Shown here: piece after piece, positions 1 through 12,653 of the stretch | How positions within the stretch are numbered: the first letter of the stretch is position 1 | Layout of the letters: every line of letters begins with the position of its first letter | Assembly: GCF_019649055.1 (NCBI RefSeq) | Contig: NW_026570276.1 | Span: forward strand, 186,001 to 250,000 | Length of the DNA: 64,000 nucleotides | Source of the DNA: Paramacrobiotus metropolitanus | Taxonomy: Eukaryota; Tardigrada; Eutardigrada; Parachela; Macrobiotidae | Reading direction: 5' to 3' | The notes under the pieces: model-generated | Told to the model about the DNA's origin: nothing | What the model saw: the letters and a program-made list of their open reading frames with translations, nothing else | The model's database searches: none | Position numbers and translations under genes: made by a program

Positions 1-940
1 TGTCCTTTAACTAGGCAAAATTTGGATAACACGTCAGTTCTCTGACCTCGTTTTGTTGCTCGACAATTTGCTGAACGACAAACCGGTATTTCTGAATAAT
101 GCAGCCTGCGAAGAATTGCTTTTCGAAAACTTTGGTGCCCGAAGTTTTCTGAAACTATTTTGTTGACTAACAGCTTACCTATCGGTCTGGTTTCTAGGTT
201 TCTTGGCCTTTTGGGTGTTTTTTCTTGGATTTCTTGGCTCGCCTTGGTTTCCTAGCTTGCCTTAGGTCCTCATGTTCCTCTTTTGTTCCGTTCCGCTACC
301 TATATCGGTTAATGTTTTCATTATGGCTGCGTGCGCGGATAAACACGGGTGTTGGCTGCGTGCACGGGTAATTAATTTAGTCTTATTTTTTAAAAAGTAT
401 TTACTAATAATTTAACGCTTTATTTTCTTTATTTGGTTTTTTACATAATCACTATAGAAATTTCTGACAAAATCCATACATTTTTAACAAAAATACAGGT
501 AAGTAGTAGCCGGTTCCATTCGAGAAAAAAAATGTTCATGCTTTCTCCATCCAGAAGATGTCCTCAGGATGGGTCTTTTTTTATTTTTTATGTTTCTTAT
601 ACTTTCTTGTGTATGCTTAAGGTTTTCTTATGTTTGGTTACGATTTCTCATGTTTTATTAAGTCAGCAGATTGTCGTCAGCAAATTGCCAGGGTTCAGTA
701 AACTGTCGTTTAACAACCTGTCGATCATCGGATCATCGTTTTATCGAAATGTCGGGTAAACATTTTGTCGGTCAACAATAAGTCGTCATCACGTTTAAGT
801 CAGCAAGATCGAGATAGCGGTCAGGAAATTCAGCAACGGTCACCGACGAACCATCAAACATCGCTTTATTGTGGTACAGGTGGATTACATAAACCACTTC
901 ACTGGTGCCCGCTGAGAAATTGTCGTTGAACGGTTGCAGC
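1..940. other. AT-rich stretch without a supported gene
   Basis: I see no exon with convincing protein character here. Around 324-380 a GC-rich phrase containing GGCTGCGTGC and a CACGGGT core occurs twice. It returns at 1487-1600 and, on the other strand, around 2050-2125, so it belongs to a short dispersed repeat. From about 670 to 800 there is a run of degenerate TGTCG-containing phrases. No function is assigned. Confidence 0.5.
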
Positions 941-947
941 AAGGTGT

Positions 948-1241
948 ATGGTGTACAATGTATATCCCTTATACCCCGTCCCCGTGGTTGTAGTATTAAA
1001 TTCATGGTTCGAAAATTTAAATTTCACTGCAGCAGTTTTTACTACAGATGCAAATACAATGTTATCTACGGGAACGGAAAACCATGAAGAAGGATATGCA
1101 AAACAATCTGATCGTTCTCAAAAGGAGCCAAAGGATACCGTGACAGCAGCTCACCCGTCTAGTCCGATTGGCGGTGAATGGACATGGCGCGAACATTGTG
1201 TTCAAATAATCATCGGCCTCCTTGTCTGTGCTGGCATCGGT
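948..1241 (+). CDS. possible exon with a membrane segment, hypothetical
   Basis: The frame is open for about 290 nt. It reads a hydrophilic, charged stretch with one N-x-T site, followed by a short hydrophobic helix (IIIGLLVCAGIG). A good splice donor, GTAAGC, follows at about 1242, directly after the helix. Composition and the donor are the only evidence: no partner exon or family was recognised. The start is unknown because an upstream exon may exist. Beyond the donor the frame runs into a simple tandem repeat, which argues that the coding part ends at the donor. Confidence 0.28.
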
Positions 1242-1286
1242 AAGCCGATACCAAAATTGCCGATACCAAAATTTCCGATACCATAA
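1240..1286 (+). repeat. short tandem repeat, about 16-bp unit x3
   Basis: Three near-identical units built on CCGATACCAAAATT lie directly after a putative splice donor. Read through, they would give a Pro-Ile-Pro-Lys repeat, but this is more likely intronic. Confidence 0.6.
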
Positions 1287-1289
1287 ATC

Positions 1290-3700
1290 CGATCCTCCGC
1301 TACCGCTCTAGCGGACGAAAATGGGTAGCTAAAAAAAGTAGTTAAATAAGTTAAATCGGTAGAAGTAAATCGGTAGTTAAAATTTAAACGGTGCTACACT
1401 TTCTGGAGCATTCCAAAAAGTGGATTTGTGATTTTACACACTACGCGATTGGTTTTTGAATAGGATTGCGCTTCGGTTAATTATTCATTATGGCTGCGTG
1501 CATGGGTAAACACGGACGTTGGCTGTGTGCACGCGTGACCTTTTTGAGTCCGCACGGGCGCCGGCTCCGTGCACGGAAATCGTCAGTGGGTGCACGGGAT
1601 TTTAGTTTTTACATTCACATTGGGATATTTATCGAATATTTTTAAATTTTATTTTCAAAATTTCCTATAATTTCATAGCTTTTTTCACAATTTATCCAAC
1701 ATAGATTGACTTTTCAGCCCTTTTTTTTGAGACATATTGTGCCATAACCGAGGTGCTGTCAGAAAAAATAAAGCTTAGGGGTCGGGCCTCTGTCAGTTCT
1801 ACCGGTGCAGAAATTTAATTGGGCGATGTTCATGGCTTCGAATGTTCTTCAGGCGTTTCGCGTCATTTCCGGTTCGTATGTTACCGTTCCTGGGTCAAGC
1901 CCGCAATGACCACCACCCGCAAACATACGTGGTGTCACTGCGATAGCAAAGATTCACCGTATTCAATGCCCTTCTCTTTTCAGCACCGTTCCATGGCCCC
2001 CTTCACCTCGATTGTGCCTGATTTAAGTTCAATAAATGACCTTTAGGCGCATGGTTTGGCGCACGCAGCCAAACCACGTGCAAACACCTGTGCACGTACG
2101 CAACCAGCACCGTGTTTTCCCGTGCACGTAGACATCGACCTTAATTATTTGCAATTACGCTTTCACTTTCTAACTAACTTTTTGCTAAAAGATCGGAGAA
2201 AAATTCCGCTACGCTAAGGAAAAGATCGGAGAAAACTTCCGCGGTGCTAAGGATTTCGTCGCTTTGCCCGATAAACAGTTTCCTGATCCGCTGCGCTATG
2301 ATAATTGTAGAATTTTTCCTACAGTATATCTCTTTTTACGATGGAACCATCGGAGTTGTCGGACAGAGTGGAAGCCTCCGATGGCTTATCAGACCAGCTC
2401 GGGTTTAAACTTATTTTCGGCTAAAACGATCACTAGGCTGCATTCGTCAATTAAATGACAATTAACGAGTTAATTGATGTTAATGTTAGCTGGAGGACAT
2501 GCGCTCCCGCTCTGTCTCCTTTCGCCGTGTGTTGCGAGTTACGTGAGTCTGTTGGTGGCGCTGCGCGTCGCCGTGGCGCTTAGATCAAAGCGGCCGTCGT
2601 CATGCACGGGCATGCTGTTTGCACTTGGTACTGTTCGTGTACCCGCATTGCATGGTTCTGCAGTTCTCACTGCTGTCTGTCTTTGCTCCTTCGATATCGT
2701 GTGCGCGCGAGTGATCTCTGTTCTTTTACCACCCGCCTCACCCTGCTGTTTTCTTCTGCTGTTATTTCGCACTTGCTCAACTGTTATTCGCACTTGCTCA
2801 ATAAAGGGGCCTTCGGTTGCGCAGGGCACTGGTCGCTCTCTTCTGCCGACCCCCGGTCGGCCGGCTTCTCGCTGACCCACGGTCACCGCACACAGCCGAT
2901 CACAGAGAGCACCAGCCTCCCAGCAGCCGGGGCTCCAGTGCCCCCAGTGGAGTCCGGAAGCGGTAACATTAAGCCGACGTTTCTACAAAGTTACAACCTT
3001 ACAATTCCAACTAAAACAACAACAAAAAATAGTTGAAAAACTGCAGAGTTCATTCAGCGCATGCCAACATCTCTTTTCTCGTTTACGTAATAAAAGATGT
3101 CCTTTACCAAATAAAACAGTTAAAAAAATTAACATGTTTTGTACGGGAAAAAAGTGGGCTACCGATCATTCCGTTTTCATTTCGGCCGTAATTCACTTCG
3201 CCCGCCATTTACTTTGACCGACGCTTACTTCGGCGTGCGGAAATTTCGGCCATCATTCAACGATTCAATGGACTATAATCAGCAAAATGCAAACCTACTA
3301 TTAGCTAATAGTCAGGTGTTACGACAAATGGTTTGTGAGGTACAAATCCGTCACAGGAGGAACTGTGTTTAAATGGAAATGCTAGACATCGCTATTTGCT
3401 GATGCATTCGCCCGCCGTCGCGGGGTGGTAGGGTGGGTTGCATTCAGTCATCGATTTTTGCTTTTGATCGGATCAAGATAGCCTTCTTGCATATTTTATA
3501 ACATAATCTAATTCTGGTCTGTGTTATTTCTTTTTAGTTTTCGGGATGGCGATATCCTGGCGTACGAAGGAGCGCTTTCCTGGTTCGGGATGAGCTTTTC
3601 TCCCGTGCCGCGATGAAGCGTCCTTCTCGGAAAATGAGCCATGGGCTGTCTTCATGCGGACTTCTCTCTATCCGCTTTCTATTTAAATACCGCCGAAAAC
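1290..3700. other. repeat-rich stretch without a supported gene
   Basis: The stretch contains dispersed GTGCACGG-type phrases (1487-1600, about 2050-2125). A 34-bp direct duplication begins AAGATCGGAGAAAA at about 2190-2256. A less AT-rich block at 2470-3000 has overlapping open frames on both strands but no recognisable domain or codon preference. Phrases of the type TTTCGGCCATAATTCA at 3179-3260 recur near 6920-7000. No gene is supported. Confidence 0.5.
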
Positions 3701-3709
3701 GACAGATTT

Positions 3710-4852
3710 CTCAGCAGTATGCGTTGCCCATACAGTACAGCGGGCGTTGCCGATGCTGACTAGGGTGTTTGCTGTAAATGGCAATGCCCATAGACATTCT
3801 GTAGCATAAAAAAGTTTTATTTTGTTTTAATCAGCCAAACAGGAATACGTAAATGCAATAACTTTATGAAACAGTTCAAAAAAGTACTTTAAACTGGGGT
3901 TTAGAAGTGGTCAACACATTGACCGCTGGTCAGCAAACAAAAAATAAAAACTACCAAAACTCGTTTCCATGTACCTATTTCGACAACTTCTACGATAGAA
4001 TATACAGAGAATAAATTGTGTTAACGCCATTTCTTTGCCATAGTTTTTATTACCACTGTATATTGTAATACTGGCATTATACTGCACAAAATTACTCTTT
4101 AAGTAGTGTAGCATCACAACTGCTTAATTTCTGGCACGCGTAGTTGCCTTTATGATGCCTGCATCGTCCGCGGTTGCACTTTTCCTGGATTTGGCTGCAT
4201 GTGCCAGTATCAAAAAGAGGCGGGGATGGTGCGGCTCCAGTGGTGATAGGCGCCCAACGCCGCCCGTTCAGATACGAGCGGTCACTAGCAGTTGGAAACG
4301 CACTAGTAGCCCGAAGCAACCCGTAAGGCTGCCGCAAAGGTCAAAATCACCAATGTGCACATTAGTTTGAGGACCCGTGTGGTTTGCAAGTGCCAAAGGC
4401 TCGTCAGAATTAAAATTCCCATGTTTTTTCGAAGCTACCCGGCTCCCAAGTTACTTATGCATCGCTAGCGTAGGTAGTAACGCGGCACAGCGCACAGTGC
4501 TGTGCTGCCATTTTATATAGTTCCATACTCTATTTCCTTGAACATTTTACTGTCAGGAGACAGACAAGTTTTGAGACGATTGTGTTTTTACGCCGACCGC
4601 CATGGTTGCTGATCAGAAAAACGCTTTTTGTCGACCACCGGAACCGTGTGGCGCATGTATGTATGAACAAACCGGCAGCAACTTGATTCGATTACGTAAT
4701 AAGTAGCTGCTGCCGAAATTACACCCGTTCGTGTACTTAAAACCCTTCGTGGGAAATGGTGTTGGCACGCAACACATGTTTTTGAAGGACTGTGGTCTTC
4801 TATTGTGCAACTTACAAAACTCGTGTTAACCTTTGTGGATAAAGGATTGTCA
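3710..4852 (+). pseudogene. decayed Cys-rich secreted-type gene, copy A of an inverted pair
   Basis: This block matches, in inverted orientation, 18840-19850 along its whole length. The matching stretches include 3865-3930, 4130-4360 and the end at 4640-4830. Two pieces of reading frame remain. At 4112-4246 a frame carries six closely spaced Cys (C-x7-C-x4-C-x4-C-x6-C-x-C) and ends in TGA. At 4640-4830 a frame contains the conserved phrase KPFVGNGVG and ends just after a CGLLLC stretch, interrupted upstream by an in-frame TAG near 4705. The equivalent minus-strand frame at 19 kb reads PFMGNGVG. The family was not recognised; an extracellular disulphide-rich protein is likely from the Cys pattern. 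Because frames break in both copies, at least this copy is probably dead. Confidence 0.45.
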
Positions 4853-7800
4853 TTTGTACCTTGTTGATTTATCTTCGGTTTGATTGTTCATTCAAAAACT
4901 AGTTAATTAGCAAGACTTAAAATGAAAAAATAAGAAAACATAATTACATAAGAACCAAAGGAAACATATGAAAAACATAAGAACCGAAAGAAAGCGTAAG
5001 AAATCAGAAAAAAATAAGAAAACATGAAAAATAAGAAACCGTATTAATACACAAGAATAACATGAAAATAACAAAAAGAAAACATAAAAATACATCCATT
5101 TAGATTTCATGGATTATCGAGATTTGAAATGTACAGTTTTCGAAATGAATGAACACCGTTGCGTACAGCAACTACCGTGAGCAACCCATGCAGGCAGCAG
5201 GTTCGGTAGTTTTGGAAGTCGTTCAATCTCTTCAGACTATAACTCAAAGAACAAATGCAGAAAGAAATTTTGTTTTGAGAAATAGAAAGTTCGGGTAAAA
5301 CGTAAAACGCGGAACGAGATGTCATCGATTTACGCTTTCTGCCTTTAAAATAGTCGTCTATGGAGCAGTTTGCCATACACTTGTAGGCTTAGCTAATTCA
5401 TTAAATCATGTAACGGAACGCATGGAATTTGTGTACCACAATAGCACGAGAATACTGGTTACGCGGTTTTTCAGTTTGCCAGTGATTGCAGTGAATAAAG
5501 GTTTCCCGGTTGGTTGGGTTTGTATTTTAATAGTATGAACTGATCGTGCCCAAAGTGGCTATGCGGGAGTGACTATAGCCCACTCCCGTTATATTAACTG
5601 AAACCCCCACATTTCATGACTTACTGTTACCGAATATCAGGAAAGTATTCCCTCGCATCTCCAAACCGTCTCCGTGTTTATTTACACAGCAATCCAAGCG
5701 ATTCATCTGGCTACGCCATGCGAGGAATTTCTCTTACAAATTGGTTGCAGGCTACGGTTGTAGGAAGTTAACTATTTTAGAATGAACTGAGAGAGACGTA
5801 GCCTTACCGGGCCACTTCCCCACTTACCTATCTGCAGATATTAACTTTTGCGCTGAAAGTAGCTACGCAATACGCACTATCCTATATCTTAAATCGACAT
5901 TACTGTACCTAAAATTTTTCTAGCTTCACGTCGGTCTTTATAGTGCTAGCATCAAGGTGCAATTCCCTAGCAAATTAGTTGAGCGAGACAAAAACAATTT
6001 TTTGGCAACGTAGTAGTGTTACTAGTGTAGTAACCGGTAGCATAATCATTCTTTTGATGTACTCGTATCTTGAACTGCACGCAACTCAAAGCCGCGTTAT
6101 ACGACTTGCCAAGCCTGTTTAGCGTTTATAAGAGGCGCTCTAGCGTCAACGAAAATCAGAAATTTCGGGATGCCGTCGCTGGGTGGCTTGCCGTGTTGCG
6201 CACACTCGTGGCTGTGAGCAGTGATTTGAAGGGTAGTACTAATTAATGTTACTGGTAGTGGTAGTGGTAGTGGTAGCATGTAATCGCTCTGAGGCGCAGG
6301 TCTGAAATTTACTTTAAACTAGGAAAATGCGTCGATTGGTTCATTGGCAGACCGGAACGCAGCGTTTCTTTTTCTCGTAGCTTAGCAGCGCGTCCCAAGT
6401 TTTGGCCTTCTGCATAAATTTTTGATTTTTTTCGTCTGCTTAAACATAAAGTGTAGAACAAACAGATTTCTTTCACTTACGCTCTAAAAGCAAAGCTGGC
6501 TAAGTAGGAAAGAAAACTATAAAACGCCCTTTGCGAATTTATGGTTGGCGCTCTGAAATCTTATTTTACACTGGCACAGTGGCTAACTATGCAAGTGTTG
6601 CCACGGGCCTAATTTTTTAAACGCGTGCATGCAAAACGGTTTTTAAATCGCTGCAATATTAGGCATTATACTTAACTTATCAGCAACATTCTGTAAGCGA
6701 TATCAGAATTACAAATTACTTTCTGCGCAGGAAAGTTCCGACAAATACTGGCACACAAAATGGTTACCCTGAAACGAGCAATTTCGATCTGATAAAAAAG
6801 TTCCCTTTTTATGTGATGAGGTCACTTCCTCGTATATTGCATGCGGCATGGAAGGACGCAGCGGTCAAAAAGAGTTCTGCGCATTTTATCGTGCATTTTT
6901 CGCGCGTCATTGTCGTGTTACATTCGGCCACATGCGATCGCTTCGGTTAGCCCTCATTTCGACTGTTGCTAATTTCGGCCATAACTCAATTCGGCGACTG
7001 CTCTTCCGTGTGACAAATTTTAGCTTATTTATCTTTTCTGGTGTTTTCTAATTCTTTCTTACATTTTCATGTTTTTCCGAAAAAGCTTAGGTTTCTCAGC
7101 TTGGGTTTTTAGCAGAAATCTAGGTAACAGACAACAGGGATCGTCGGAATGGAAGCGAGAGTGAGTGCCAGCGGAAATGCAGTGTGACCGAACTGGATGC
7201 TAGTAAATTATGTCATACAAGGAAATAACAATAACGTCATATAAGGAAGTAAAATGACGTCATACGAGGAAGCAAAAAATGCCGCCATATAATGCAGTCT
7301 TTGGATGAATTTGCACCAGTTCGGCCTCGGAAAACTTCGCACCTGTAACGTGAGCAAAAGGAAAAAAGAGGCAGGCAGGGTGGGACCCGTCTGTGGTGCA
7401 GTTTCGTTAGGCGACAACAATAATGAAACAAAAAGACCCCGTTGACTCACAGTAGCTCTTGTGGCGTAACTAGAGACCAGAGTGGCGTACACCGTAATCA
7501 TCGATTCGTGGCATTGGGCGGCAAATAGTTCGAACTTCGAACGCCCTGGTGCATGACGCCAGGTGCGCTAGTTAAGGGGGTGGCCTTATAGCGGGAGTGC
7601 CACAAATTCGGTAATTACGGTATGTACATGCTTTTCAATTGGTCTACCGATCACTTACGAATTGATATTTGGCCGCTTATACTTTGGCTGTGCCCATTTC
7701 GATCGAAGTTTTCAGCACCACCTCCTTGTGTGACGTCATTTCTTACTTCCGTAACCGACAGACAGACAGACACTTTTTAATTTTGGCTGAATTAGAGAAC

Positions 7801-9060
7801 CATCGCTGCGCTCCGGTCGAAACCTGCTGGGGAATTTCACGAGAATTATATGTGCCAGGTATCGTTCCTTTACTTTACCAAAACGTCTTTATTTCCTTTA
7901 ATTTATTTTTTAAATGTCCAAGTTCTTAGCTACAAGAAAACAGGGCACATTAAGGCACATTCTTAATTTGACGCACATTAATGAGCTCTGTTCAAGGTAA
8001 CTGTTTTTTTGCAGTTTTTCCATTCAAAAATGGAGATATTCATGTCTGTATCCCGGACAATTTCCGACTCAATCCAGTTTTTAAAAAACAATTTGTGAAA
8101 AAGTTCAACGTACTGTGAGATTTTGTTTTAATTTTCTTGGGTATACCAGACCAACATTTTGTTCAACCACCCGGTAAAACACCCGTTCGCACATAAGGTG
8201 GAACAACAAATTTTGTAAATTCCATAACTGCCACAGCGCCTCTTCGTGTGCCCGGCTGCAGTTAACCGATATCATAATGATTTCCCGATAACACTACTAC
8301 TTGTGGCAGTATCGTAATCGCTACCCCTACCAGTACCACTAACATTAATTAGTACTACTCGTGATTTGAATACTCACTTCGTCTTTCATTTTAATGCATG
8401 GAAAAGAACATTACTTTCCTATGGGAATGGTACATACCGAGTTGTTCGTATAATTATGCGGAGCCAAATTCTTTGATCGTACCGACTCTCTTTGTTAAGC
8501 GTGAGACACCGCCTCAGCGTGCGCATTTTTAGCAGGTTAGCTGCGTGTCGGAACACGCAGGCGGCTTTTGTGACGTGCGCTTTGGTATTTTAAGTGGCAC
8601 ATTTTTAGTGCATATTTTGCTCAATACAGATTGTGAGACGCGAACTGTTGAATTAACAGTTTAACACACAGTTCCTAATGTTAGTACAGCTACACTACAA
8701 ACAATCAGATAGGAAAGCCTACTGGCTATTTTGATCCAAAAAACCATACAAGTAAGACATCACATTCTACAAGCATGGATATGATTTATGTTTCCTTATT
8801 TTAGTTAATTTTTTAACATTCCTAAATACAGAGATGAAAGGAAAACCAAATTCGGGTGAGATTGAGCCAGCGGCCCATCCCCAATAATTCATAAACAAAA
8901 AAGCCCACTGGAAAGCATTATAAATGCTACCGTCACCTTGTGCAGACGCACGTTCCATCGAATTCTCCAAATAAATAAATCTCTGCTTATCTTTGGTTAA
9001 TTAAGCATAATGCTGTCTTAACAAAAACACCTGCCCATTCCGAAGAAGAAAAACAAGCAG
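4853..9060. other. long gene-poor stretch with dispersed repeats
   Basis: No convincing exon was seen in over 4 kb. Features are an A-rich tract at 4910-5100, a GGTAGT-type microsatellite at 6248-6278, and a related sequence in inverted orientation at 8300-8360. There is also a CAGA run at 7760-7772. The short open frames here lack domains, signal peptides or splice sites that connect to one another. Confidence 0.5.
6233..8356. repeat. possible terminal inverted repeats of a 2.1-kb element
   Basis: A phrase AGTACTAATTAATGTTA followed by a GGTAGTGG-like tail at 6233-6276 recurs inverted at about 8310-8356. Both copies lie beside GTGATTTGAA or its complement. The interior has no coding signal, so if this is a DNA transposon it is non-autonomous or badly decayed. 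No target-site duplication was identified. Confidence 0.25.
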
Positions 9061-9130
9061 CTACGCATTCAAAGCATTCGAGATCTATGCACACGTAGTT
9101 GTCCAACCACTAACCAAATGGTGGCTCTGC

Positions 9131-10409
9131 TTAAATGACGTGCAGATACGCTTCCTGCATGATCCACTCGTCGAGACGATCGTTGATGCGGAACCAGCAT
9201 TCGTACAGGCCGGCATCCTTCCATGTGGCGCTGTCGATCTTCATCGTCGAGCTGCACCTACCCTCTTCGTCGGCGCTGAACTCAAAACGCCCATTAAATC
9301 CCCACCACGACATGGCCTTATCGGCGACTTCCGAAATTGATTTGGCAACAAGTAAGTAATTTCCAGCGCGCCACAGGAAGCGAGTTCGTAGACGTCCGGG
9401 GAGAAAGTTGAAGCGCACTGCGCAGACCATCTCCGCTGGGTCGCCGTAGCGGACGGTGACGTTTTTCATCGGCAGATTGAAGACGTTGTGGCGGAAGAGG
9501 GTCGCGCTGACCCAGTAGCGCTGTGTCACCACATACTGGCTCCCGTTGAAGTGCTGGCATTCGTACAGTCCTGTGGCCGCGTACGTAAAGTTTGGCAGCG
9601 CAATGGAAAACGCACCAGTAGTCCGATCGTGCATTGCGCCATGCATAATAAATTCCGCCGGATTGTGATCTTTCGTCAAGTTGCAACAATGATTCACTTC
9701 CTGGAACCCTTCACTGACGACCTCGATGTCTCGAATAAGAGGAACCTGCCAATCGTTGCGGGCGTACGCCGGCGGTTTCCGGATGTCATAAACCTGTTAG
9801 CAAAGTCGACAATTAACACAAACGCATTATTATTTGTAGCTTGCAACAACGATATCAGGAGATTAAAGCCAAGAAAATCCCAACTGCGGACGATCGCCTA
9901 AAGAAAGGCCAATCAAAACGGCAAGATTTCACGACGAAGCGAATCTGACCGTGGAAAGCAAACAAGCTTGTTCACCCCGTAACAGTAACAGGACACATAA
10001 CAAAAAATTTCTCGCGTAATATTAAAGTCTTGATATCCCAGATACGCACCCTTTGCGTGTTGTAACTGTTGTTGGTGTTGTTGCAGGGAATCAGCAGTGT
10101 GCCACCCTCCGGCGCTCGAATAACCTCAGTCCCCGGCGGCCATTCCGCGATCGGGTATCCCTGGGACGACGGACCACGGCCGTAACCCTGCAGATGCATG
10201 GTTCCGCTCCCGTTACGTTGTTTGGCTTCGTTCAAGATCTGGTTCACTACGACAAAAAATAGGGCTAAATGGAAGCAGAATGAGCGCAGCTGGTCGCAAC
10301 TGCATGGTCCCTTCACCTTAGTTACACGAAGCTGCGGTGATACTTTGTACGACACATACTGACATAAAATACCGATAATATCTAAATACAGCGGATGCAA
10401 GGAAAACAC
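9131..10409 (-). CDS. secreted protein with two immunoglobulin domains (Ig gene 1)
   Basis: There are two exons: about 10409-10050 and 9793-9131, joined in phase 0 (donor GTGCGT at 10049-10044, acceptor CAG ending at 9794). Exon 1 carries a hydrophobic leader (LALFFVVVNQIL) and the first strand Cys of Ig domain 1 (GGTLLIPC). Exon 2 completes domain 1 (TGLYEC) and holds domain 2 (AEMVC paired with AGLYEC). An extra HCC pair probably adds disulphides, and there are several N-x-S/T sites. It ends directly after domain 2 without a membrane anchor, so it should be secreted. It is paralogous to the plus-strand gene at 56.9 kb, with the same intron position and phase. The N terminus is odd: the ATG that matches the paralogue start (at 10305) is one base out of frame with the leader. 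The frame-compatible ATG at 10409 gives a longer, unusual N terminus. Recognition or adhesion is a guess from the fold. Confidence 0.8.
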
Positions 10410-11036
10410 AGCTACGTTTTCCGAAATAAAATAAGTTCTAGAGATAGAAGGGAGATATCATATTCATGTCGGAGGAAAGTGAATAACACAAACTAAACAA
10501 GGCAAACTAACGATTAACTAATCAGCCGTATTAAATTCGTGATTCTCGCCGGGACTGCAGACTGGCAGTGTGTCATTTTGACGTCACTAACAAACAGGGA
10601 TTTTACGGTACGTCAACAGGAGAACTACGCATTCGCTCTGTTTCTGTTCGTGTGCTATCATATGGGCGGTGGTGTAATACCGTGGCCACAGCACTGCCAC
10701 TTAATTTAAGGAAACTGTAAACATTTTTATCACACATTCGTCGCCTCGTTTGCAGAGAATAGTTTTCTGTATATTTTTATGTATCTGCCCAATTAACAAA
10801 GAGCAAAGTTTACGAACGCGCGCTATTTAAAAAGTGCCGGGATGAGCGCTTGTTGTTACGGGCCCACGATGACTTCCCGGCGTAGCTTAGGCGTACGGCT
10901 CCCAACCGCCACAGGGCGCCATCCGGGCGAGAATCGTCAATTCGCAGTTTCGATTTTCGATTACCAAAAAATATAACGTTAATGGGAGCAACATCCGGTT
11001 GCAGGAATAATAAGCCTCAATTCTCAATACTGTATT

Positions 11037-11125
11037 GTCGAGTCAACGCGCCACCTTTTTTTACAGTGAGTCATATCCGAGTAGCATGTTAAGTCACTGT
11101 AAAAAAAGGTGGCAAGTTGACTCGA
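11037..11125. repeat. foldback with 33-bp arms
   Basis: The arms at 11037-11069 and 11093-11125 are complementary except at two adjacent positions, around a short loop. Each arm contains a seven-base T or A run next to CCACC/GGTGG. This would form a stable hairpin in RNA or single-stranded DNA and looks like a small MITE-type element. Confidence 0.75.
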
Positions 11126-11247
11126 CAACACAGAAATCTGAGAAAATTCCGCCGTGCCCACTGTCCATACCCAGTGGCGTTACGTGGTTAATAATTTGGG
11201 CATGGCCCGCCCCAAACGATGAAGTCATTGGACATTCAAGAAACCGG

Positions 11248-11369
11248 GTGGGAGCGTGGCCAGCGCACACGGATCGTCGGTTACTTTGATCTCGAAGTAC
11301 AAAGGAGCCGATACTCATGTGCGCGGCCCGGCCCCTGAAGCGTTCCTTAAACCTGTGGAAAATACAGTA
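11248..11369 (+). repeat. dispersed repeat, copy 1
   Basis: By eye this is roughly 80 percent similar to 50167-50282 in the same orientation. Both begin near GCGTGGCCAGCG, share GTGTGCGCGGCCCGGCC or a close variant, and end in AAAATACAGTA. I see no conserved open frame or Pol III boxes. Its class is unknown. Confidence 0.6.
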
Positions 11370-12231
11370 CTAATATGGTCGTAATGCATTGCATGACCTT
11401 GCGTTCCAATTTCACCCGCTCTGTTTTCAGCTGCTTTCTCGTTGCACCCACACTTTGTCGCCTTTATTTTGGCATCGTAATAATTTATGATTAATTCTAC
11501 TGAATGTCGTGTAACGTTACATGGTTGAAACAAATTTGTGAGTGCGAAGAGAGGACATGACGATAAAACGTCAGACAGCAGTATACAAGCGGAATCCGCC
11601 TGGGCAGGCGACCGGGCGCCGTAAAACGCATTTAATCAAGGGAGCAGACAGAAATTCGTTAGACACACGCTCTGTCTAACTCTGTACTCTTGATTAAAAG
11701 CGGTGCCCGTTTTACGGTTTACGGCGGACTTCGCCGACTCACTAGTGATTACACAGTTACAAACTGGTGCTACTATTAGAGTTGCCCGAAAGTGTACAAG
11801 CTTGTCCGGTAATTTCTGACAAATCAATACAGCGAAGTTTACAAATTCACGACGTAGTGTAGTGGAAACGGTCATAGCGCAAACTCCGCGCTAAATATCT
11901 GCTGCTTACACCTTTACGTAGGAAATTACCGGACAAGATTGTACATCATTAGATGCTATAACTTAATTTGTAATTGTGCAGTACGGAAAATGACTGGTTC
12001 AACCTAACAGTGACTGAACAACCGGGGAAATGAAGCATGAATCGTCAATCATGCTGTTCAAAGCTAGATTCGGAATTCTCATTCCTCTTGTGCGCGACGG
12101 TTCTTTCACGTGTTAGGTCCACGCAGACTTACTGCACATTCCGACACACACGAATGGCGTATGCGCAATATCGTGCCGGGAGAAAGGAAACAACGAAGTT
12201 GCCTTAACAAAAATGTAACATTTCTACTTAC

Positions 12232-12337
12232 ATTTTTCCACAGTTAGACCTTTCTGTCCCTGAGCTGGACAAGTGCCGATGCCAAGTACGCAGAAGGCCA
12301 GCACAACCACGACAGCAACCACGAGAAGAAGTCCCAT
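12232..12337 (-). CDS. first exon of a small secreted Cys-containing protein
   Basis: Starting at the ATG at 12337, 35 codons encode a strong signal peptide (GLLLVVAVVVVLAFC), then a short tail with Cys and a Gln/Lys-rich end. A consensus donor GTAAGT follows at 12231-12226, in phase 1. The phrase LAFCVLGIGTCPAQG resembles the two internal repeats of the plus-strand gene at 49735, so the two are probably paralogues. Downstream exons were not identified. The product is presumably exported; its function is unknown. Confidence 0.5.
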
Positions 12338-12653
12338 TATCGAAGATTAGTCAGGATGGAAATGATACAACGGGAACAAAACAAACTCGAGTGCCTGATA
12401 GTATCAGAAAATGTTAAGTTTTATCAGGCACAACGAAAATTATGAGCACAACGACAACGCACAAGTTCAATCAGGCACAAATTTATCAGGCACAATGACA
12501 ACGCACAGTTCAACGCACAGGCTGCAGGCACAACCGCACAAGTTCAATTCGTGATGCGCAGCGGAGTGGCAGCCGCCATAGATGTTGACGTACGGTAATT
12601 AAGCATGTAGTCTACTCCAACTGGAGGGGCGGAGCCCCAGTCAAACGGATGAA

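Larger units (their letters stand above)
10410..12228. other. intergenic repeats, no supported gene
   Basis: The stretch contains a near-perfect foldback at 11037-11125, a dispersed repeat at 11248-11369 whose second copy is at 50167-50282, and a 17-bp inverted pair around 11798-11816 and 11921-11939. No exon is supported. Confidence 0.5.
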
